Assembly: GCA_028291305.1 (NCBI GenBank) | Contig: JAQGII010000363.1 | Location: 1-7,959 of the forward strand | Direction: 5' to 3' | From: Caulobacteraceae bacterium | GTDB lineage: Bacteria > Pseudomonadota > Alphaproteobacteria > Caulobacterales > Caulobacteraceae | Length of the DNA: 7,959 nt | Shown: piece by piece, positions 6,140 through 7,959 of the stretch | How the letters are laid out: each line of letters opens with the position of its first letter | Position numbering within the stretch: the stretch's first letter is position 1 | The notes under the pieces: generated by a model | What the model was told of the DNA's origin: nothing | Seen by the model: only the letters and a program-made list of their open reading frames with translations | The model's database searches: none | Translations under genes and position numbers: made by a program

Positions 6140-6342
6140 CCCACAACACCGGGCGATGTCGCCTAGAGGACGCCTTCGGGAGTCTCCGATGGCCGAAAGG
6201 CAGGAGGCCGACGGGTCGGCGTAGCGAGAGCGGTCCAGGGCACCCCTACCGAGCTCCGGACGAGATGAGTTTTAGGGTGGAGACGTTCTAGCGCGACGAC
6301 CCTAGCCACACAGGTGCTAGACCAACCAGGAACTGGCGAAAG
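6140..6342 (+). other. Hairpin-rich leader upstream of exbB
   Basis: No protein gene is seen. Four short hairpins stand in line: GGCG-ATGT-CGCC (6152-6163); GACGCC-TTCG-GGAGTC (6169-6184, with one G-A mismatch); GCC-GAAA-GGC (6192-6201); and GCCGA-CGGG-TCGGC (6207-6220). TTCG and GAAA are the two commonest stable RNA tetraloops, so at least part of this may fold as RNA. The rest, up to the exbB Shine-Dalgarno AGGAA (6328-6332), shows no clear pattern. I do not recognise a known riboswitch, 4.5S RNA, tmRNA or RNase P RNA here. Confidence 0.35.
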
Positions 6343-7239
6343 ATGCTCGATATTAAACGAACCAATTCTATTGCGGCTCTTGTCGGCGCTTTGGCGCTGA
6401 TGACAGGTGCTCCTGCGCTCGCGCAGTCCTCCTCGGCTCCGGCCGCCGTTGCCGCTTCCGACGCCGCTCCGGCCTCTGACGCGGCCCCTGCCGCAACTCC
6501 TGCGGCCGCCAATGGCGGCGCTGAAGCTGCCCCTACGCAGATCAAGAACGCGGGTAAGCTGACCCCGATCCAGATGTTCCTCGACGCCGAACCGGTGGTT
6601 AAGGTCGTCATGATCGGCCTGCTGCTCTGCTCGGTCTTCACGTGGACCATGCTGGTCACGAAGCTGCTCGAGTTCCGCTCGCTGAACAAAACCTCCGACA
6701 GCTTCCTCGAAGCTTTCCGCAGCGCCCGTTCGGTCAGCGACATGGCCAAGATCGCCACCTCCGAAGAGTTCGAAGGCAACCCGATGGCCGACATGGCCGC
6801 CGCGGCTGCTCAAGAAGTCGAGCTGTCCCGCCAAGCGGGCCTGCAAGTCGGCGGCGAACACCGTGACTCGACGATCGGTCGCGCCGCCTCGGCGGTGTCG
6901 GCGGTTCAAGCCGGCCTGGCCAAGCGCCTGTCCGCCGGCATGACCTTCCTGGCCTCCGTCGGTTCGTCCGGTCCGTTCATCGGTCTGTTCGGCACCGTCT
7001 ACGGGATCATGAACTCGTTCATCGGTATCGCGAACACCAACACGACCAACCTGGCCGTCGTCGCTCCCGGCATCGCCGAAGCGCTGCTCGCCACGGGTAT
7101 CGGTCTGTTCGCCGCCATCCCCGCGGTTATCACGTACAACTACTTCCAAACGCGTATCTCTGCCTATGGCACGCGCTCGGAAGGGTTCGTGGCCGAGTTG
7201 ATGAACGCGATCTCGCGTCAGCTCGACAAGGGAGCGTAA
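6343..7239 (+). CDS. exbB: ExbB, proton-channel subunit of the TonB energy-transfer complex, with N-terminal extension
   Basis: ExbB forms the inner-membrane ring which, with ExbD, couples the proton gradient to TonB. The protein has 298 residues, longer than the roughly 244 of E. coli. Residues 1-27 look like a cleavable signal peptide ending ALA, followed by a flexible Ala/Pro/Ser-rich stretch (about 28-66). Membrane segments lie at about 86-106, 200-230 and 240-266. The family core GLFGTVYGIMNSFIGI (214-229) and APGIAEALLATGIGLFAAIPAVITYN (241-266) is intact, with Glu246 matching the conserved E. coli Glu176. A long form with signal peptide is known in other ExbB proteins, for example in Serratia. 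ATG 6343 has AGGAA ten bases upstream. Codons ending in T and C are more frequent than in the upstream genes, which may reflect high expression. Confidence 0.95.
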   Translation: MLDIKRTNSIAALVGALALMTGAPALAQSSSAPAAVAASDAAPASDAAPAATPAAANGGAEAAPTQIKNAGKLTPIQMFLDAEPVVKVVMIGLLLCSVFTWTMLVTKLLEFRSLNKTSDSFLEAFRSARSVSDMAKIATSEEFEGNPMADMAAAAAQEVELSRQAGLQVGGEHRDSTIGRAASAVSAVQAGLAKRLSAGMTFLASVGSSGPFIGLFGTVYGIMNSFIGIANTNTTNLAVVAPGIAEALLATGIGLFAAIPAVITYNYFQTRISAYGTRSEGFVAELMNAISRQLDKGA

Positions 7240-7245
7240 TCTCCG

Positions 7246-7692
7246 ATGGCCGCCAAACTTGCAGGTGGCGGGGGCTCGAAGTTCCAGATCGAGCAGAACA
7301 GTGAGATCAACGTCACGCCCTTCGTCGACGTGATGCTGGTGCTACTGATCATCTTCATGGTGGCGGCTCCGCTGGCCACCGTGTCGATCCACGTCGAACT
7401 TCCGCCGGCGGTGGCCAAACCATCGCCTAACCCGCCGAAGCCGGTGTACATCTCGATTCAAACGAACGGGAACACCTTCATCGGCGACGCTCCGACGGAC
7501 TTGGCCTCGATTGGCGACGATCTGCGTAAGCTCGTCGGCAAGCGGGATCCTTCCAAGGAGCGGATTTTCATCCGCGGTGACCAGGACGCCATGTACAAGG
7601 ACTTCATGGGAGTGATGAACGCGCTGCAGGACAACGGCTTCTATAGCGTTGCCCTGATCGGCACGGACACCACCCGTCCGGGAGCCTCGTAA
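7246..7692 (+). CDS. exbD: ExbD, proton-carrying subunit of the TonB energy-transfer complex
   Basis: A 148-residue, single-pass inner-membrane protein, close to the E. coli length of 141. The N-terminal cytoplasmic tail leads into INVTPFVDVMLVLLIIFMV; Asp28 corresponds to the essential protonatable Asp25 of E. coli. AAPLATVSIHVELP follows, then a proline-rich linker (about 55-66) and a periplasmic domain with YISIQTNGNTFIGD and ERIFIRGDQDAMYKDFMGVMNALQDNGF, typical of the ExbD/TolR fold. The start lies seven bases after the exbB stop, with AAGGGAG at 7228-7234. The C-terminal GTDTTRPGAS is slightly longer than in E. coli. Operon order exbB-exbD-tonB supports ExbD rather than TolR. Confidence 0.95.
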   Translation: MAAKLAGGGGSKFQIEQNSEINVTPFVDVMLVLLIIFMVAAPLATVSIHVELPPAVAKPSPNPPKPVYISIQTNGNTFIGDAPTDLASIGDDLRKLVGKRDPSKERIFIRGDQDAMYKDFMGVMNALQDNGFYSVALIGTDTTRPGAS

Positions 7693-7959
7693 TGGCAGAA
7701 GCTCCCGCTCCCCACCACTACGACCCTCTTGTCGACGCACCCCCCAAGCGTCGCAAGAAGGGTGGCACGAGCACCGCGGTTCTGATCTCCATCGTCGTGC
7801 ATGGTCTCCTCGGCTACTATATCTACAAGTCGAAGTTCGAGCCCAAGTACAAGGAGTACTCGGACGAGGCTGTGAAGGTGGACATCGTTAAGCCGCCTCC
7901 GCCGCCTCCGCCGCCGCCGCCTCCGCCGCCGAACACCCCGCCGCCGCCGCCGCCTCCTG
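7692..7959 (+). CDS. tonB: TonB family energy transducer, 3' end missing
   Basis: TonB spans the periplasm and passes energy from ExbB-ExbD to outer-membrane receptors for siderophores, haem, vitamin B12 and other nutrients. The first 89 residues are visible: a cytoplasmic tail with a basic PKRRKK stretch, one membrane segment (about 27-46, STAVLISIVVHGLLGYYIYK), then a charged spacer and the proline-rich region. Ser33 and His37 in SIVVH reproduce the SxxxH pair in the TonB membrane helix that is required for contact with ExbB. From residue 68 there are 13 prolines in a row, then Asn-Thr and at least seven more prolines up to the window edge. The C-terminal receptor-binding domain is outside. 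The ATG shares one base with the exbD stop (TAATG), and GGGAG lies seven bases upstream. Confidence 0.93.
   Translation, partial: MAEAPAPHHYDPLVDAPPKRRKKGGTSTAVLISIVVHGLLGYYIYKSKFEPKYKEYSDEAVKVDIVKPPPPPPPPPPPPPNTPPPPPPP
7893..7958 (+). repeat. CCG/CCT trinucleotide tract coding for polyproline in tonB
   Basis: Thirteen proline codons, then AAC-ACC, then seven more proline codons, nearly all CCG with some CCT. Gains or losses of repeat units would keep the reading frame and change only the length of the TonB spacer. Long proline runs normally stall ribosomes and call for elongation factor P, so TonB synthesis here probably depends on it. Confidence 0.75.

Noticed and set aside
5594..6342. tRNA-Phe as the attachment site of an integrated element
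   Set aside because: No repeat of the tRNA 3' sequence downstream, no integrase, and the next genes are a normal exbB-exbD-tonB operon.
1..7959. CRISPR arrays, insertion sequences, toxin-antitoxin or phage-defence genes
   Set aside because: No spaced direct repeats, transposase motifs, terminal inverted repeats or defence-type genes were seen on either strand.

Overview
The window looks like chromosomal DNA from an alphaproteobacterium, most likely of the Caulobacteraceae (Caulobacter, Phenylobacterium or Brevundimonas type). Three things point there. Genes 1-5300 are very GC-rich. The order murA, DUF2948, hisD, UPF0262, LMW phosphatase, maf, RNase E/G, yacG, tRNA-Phe is an alphaproteobacterial arrangement. 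The exbB and tonB products are of the Caulobacter/Xanthomonas style. This placement rests on recognised protein families and remembered gene order, not on a database search.

Layout: every protein-coding gene I accept is on the + strand. Positions 1-5507 hold eight tightly packed or overlapping genes: murA (5' end outside the window), a DUF2948 gene, hisD, a UPF0262 gene, a low-molecular-weight phosphatase, maf, a short RNase E/G and yacG. Junctions are abutting or overlapping by 1-10 bases, apart from 1-6 base gaps before hisD and the phosphatase, so the block probably reads as one operon. It mixes cell-wall precursor synthesis, histidine synthesis, nucleotide house-cleaning, RNA processing and gyrase control. 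tRNA-Phe(GAA) follows at 5594-5669 with its own good sigma70-type promoter.

Positions 5670-6342 (about 670 bases) contain no convincing protein gene. The first part is GC-rich with GGCGCC palindromes. The middle (about 5795-6140) drops to roughly 44-54 percent GC and carries two GATTATC palindromes and a hairpin. Read on the minus strand, that hairpin is a classic intrinsic terminator (8-bp stem, then five Ts) with no gene in front of it. The last part, just before exbB, is a run of short stable hairpins, one closed by TTCG and one by GAAA.

Positions 6343-7959 hold exbB, exbD and the start of tonB, the inner-membrane motor and energy transducer that powers TonB-dependent outer-membrane receptors. 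The window ends inside the proline-rich part of TonB.

Most of the window is conserved housekeeping sequence. The points most worth a second look are the orphan minus-strand terminator (possible small RNA), the compact RNase E/G lacking most of the 5'-sensor region and the zinc-link cysteines, the hairpin-rich exbB leader, and the absence of infA where I would expect it.
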